Shown here: piece after piece, positions 5,935 through 5,944 of the stretch
Position numbering within the stretch: position 1 is the stretch's first letter
Layout of the letters: each line of letters opens with the position of its first letter
Source: Desulfobacterales bacterium
GTDB taxonomy: Bacteria > Desulfobacterota > Desulfobacteria > Desulfobacterales > JAFDCJ01
DNA: 5,944 bases
Direction: 5' to 3'
Assembly (NCBI GenBank): GCA_029939875.1
Contig: JAOZSC010000188.1
Coordinates: 1-5,944 of the forward strand
Notes under the pieces: generated by a model
Seen by the model: the letters and a program-made list of their open reading frames with translations, nothing else
Databases searched by the model: none
What the model was told of the DNA's origin: nothing
Made by a program: the position numbers and the translations under genes

Positions 5935-5944
5935 GAAACACTCT

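Overview
The window carries six genes, all on the minus strand and therefore read from high to low coordinates. In transcription order they are: a NodT/OprM-type outer-membrane efflux lipoprotein (5934-4300), an unrecognised 184-residue soluble protein (4284-3730), a stand-alone STAS-domain protein of the SpoIIAA/RsbV type (3665-3300), an MlaE-type lipid ABC permease with a STAS domain fused to its N-terminus (3142-1970), its MlaF-type ATPase (1730-975), and an MlaD/PqiB-type MCE protein (898 to beyond base 1). The MCE gene is cut by the left edge. All six frames are intact, and I see no tRNA, rRNA, CRISPR array or insertion sequence.

The organism is a diderm (Gram-negative) bacterium: a lipoprotein outer-membrane channel and an MCE/Mla transporter both need an outer membrane. 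The STAS-MlaE fusion, the moderately GC-rich coding style and the degenerate heptamer-phased repeats between genes suit a deltaproteobacterial (Desulfobacterota) origin. That placement is inference, because no taxonomic marker gene is present.

The right part (about 3730-5934) is the outer-membrane channel followed 15 bases later by the unknown protein, a spacing that implies co-transcription. The middle (3300-3665) is the small STAS protein with a strong ribosome binding site. The left part (1-3142) is the core of a phospholipid/hydrophobic-substrate transporter: permease with built-in STAS regulator, ATPase, and membrane-anchored periplasmic MCE subunit with a long helical tail. In related proteobacterial operons the next gene is usually a PqiC-like auxiliary lipoprotein, which would lie off the left edge.

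The non-coding sequence is confined to gaps under 250 bases. The most structured is 1731-1969, between permease and ATPase. It holds two 14-base-periodic repeat clusters in opposite orientation, a candidate -10/-35 pair, and a perfect 9-bp stem directly upstream of the ATPase start. The short gap 899-974 holds a second heptamer-phased array. No convincing intrinsic terminator was found, so the set may be one long unit or a right-hand unit followed by an Mla unit. The main biological interest is a TolC-type channel next to an MCE transporter, two different STAS modules in one locus, and the repeat-rich, possibly regulatory gap before the ATPase.
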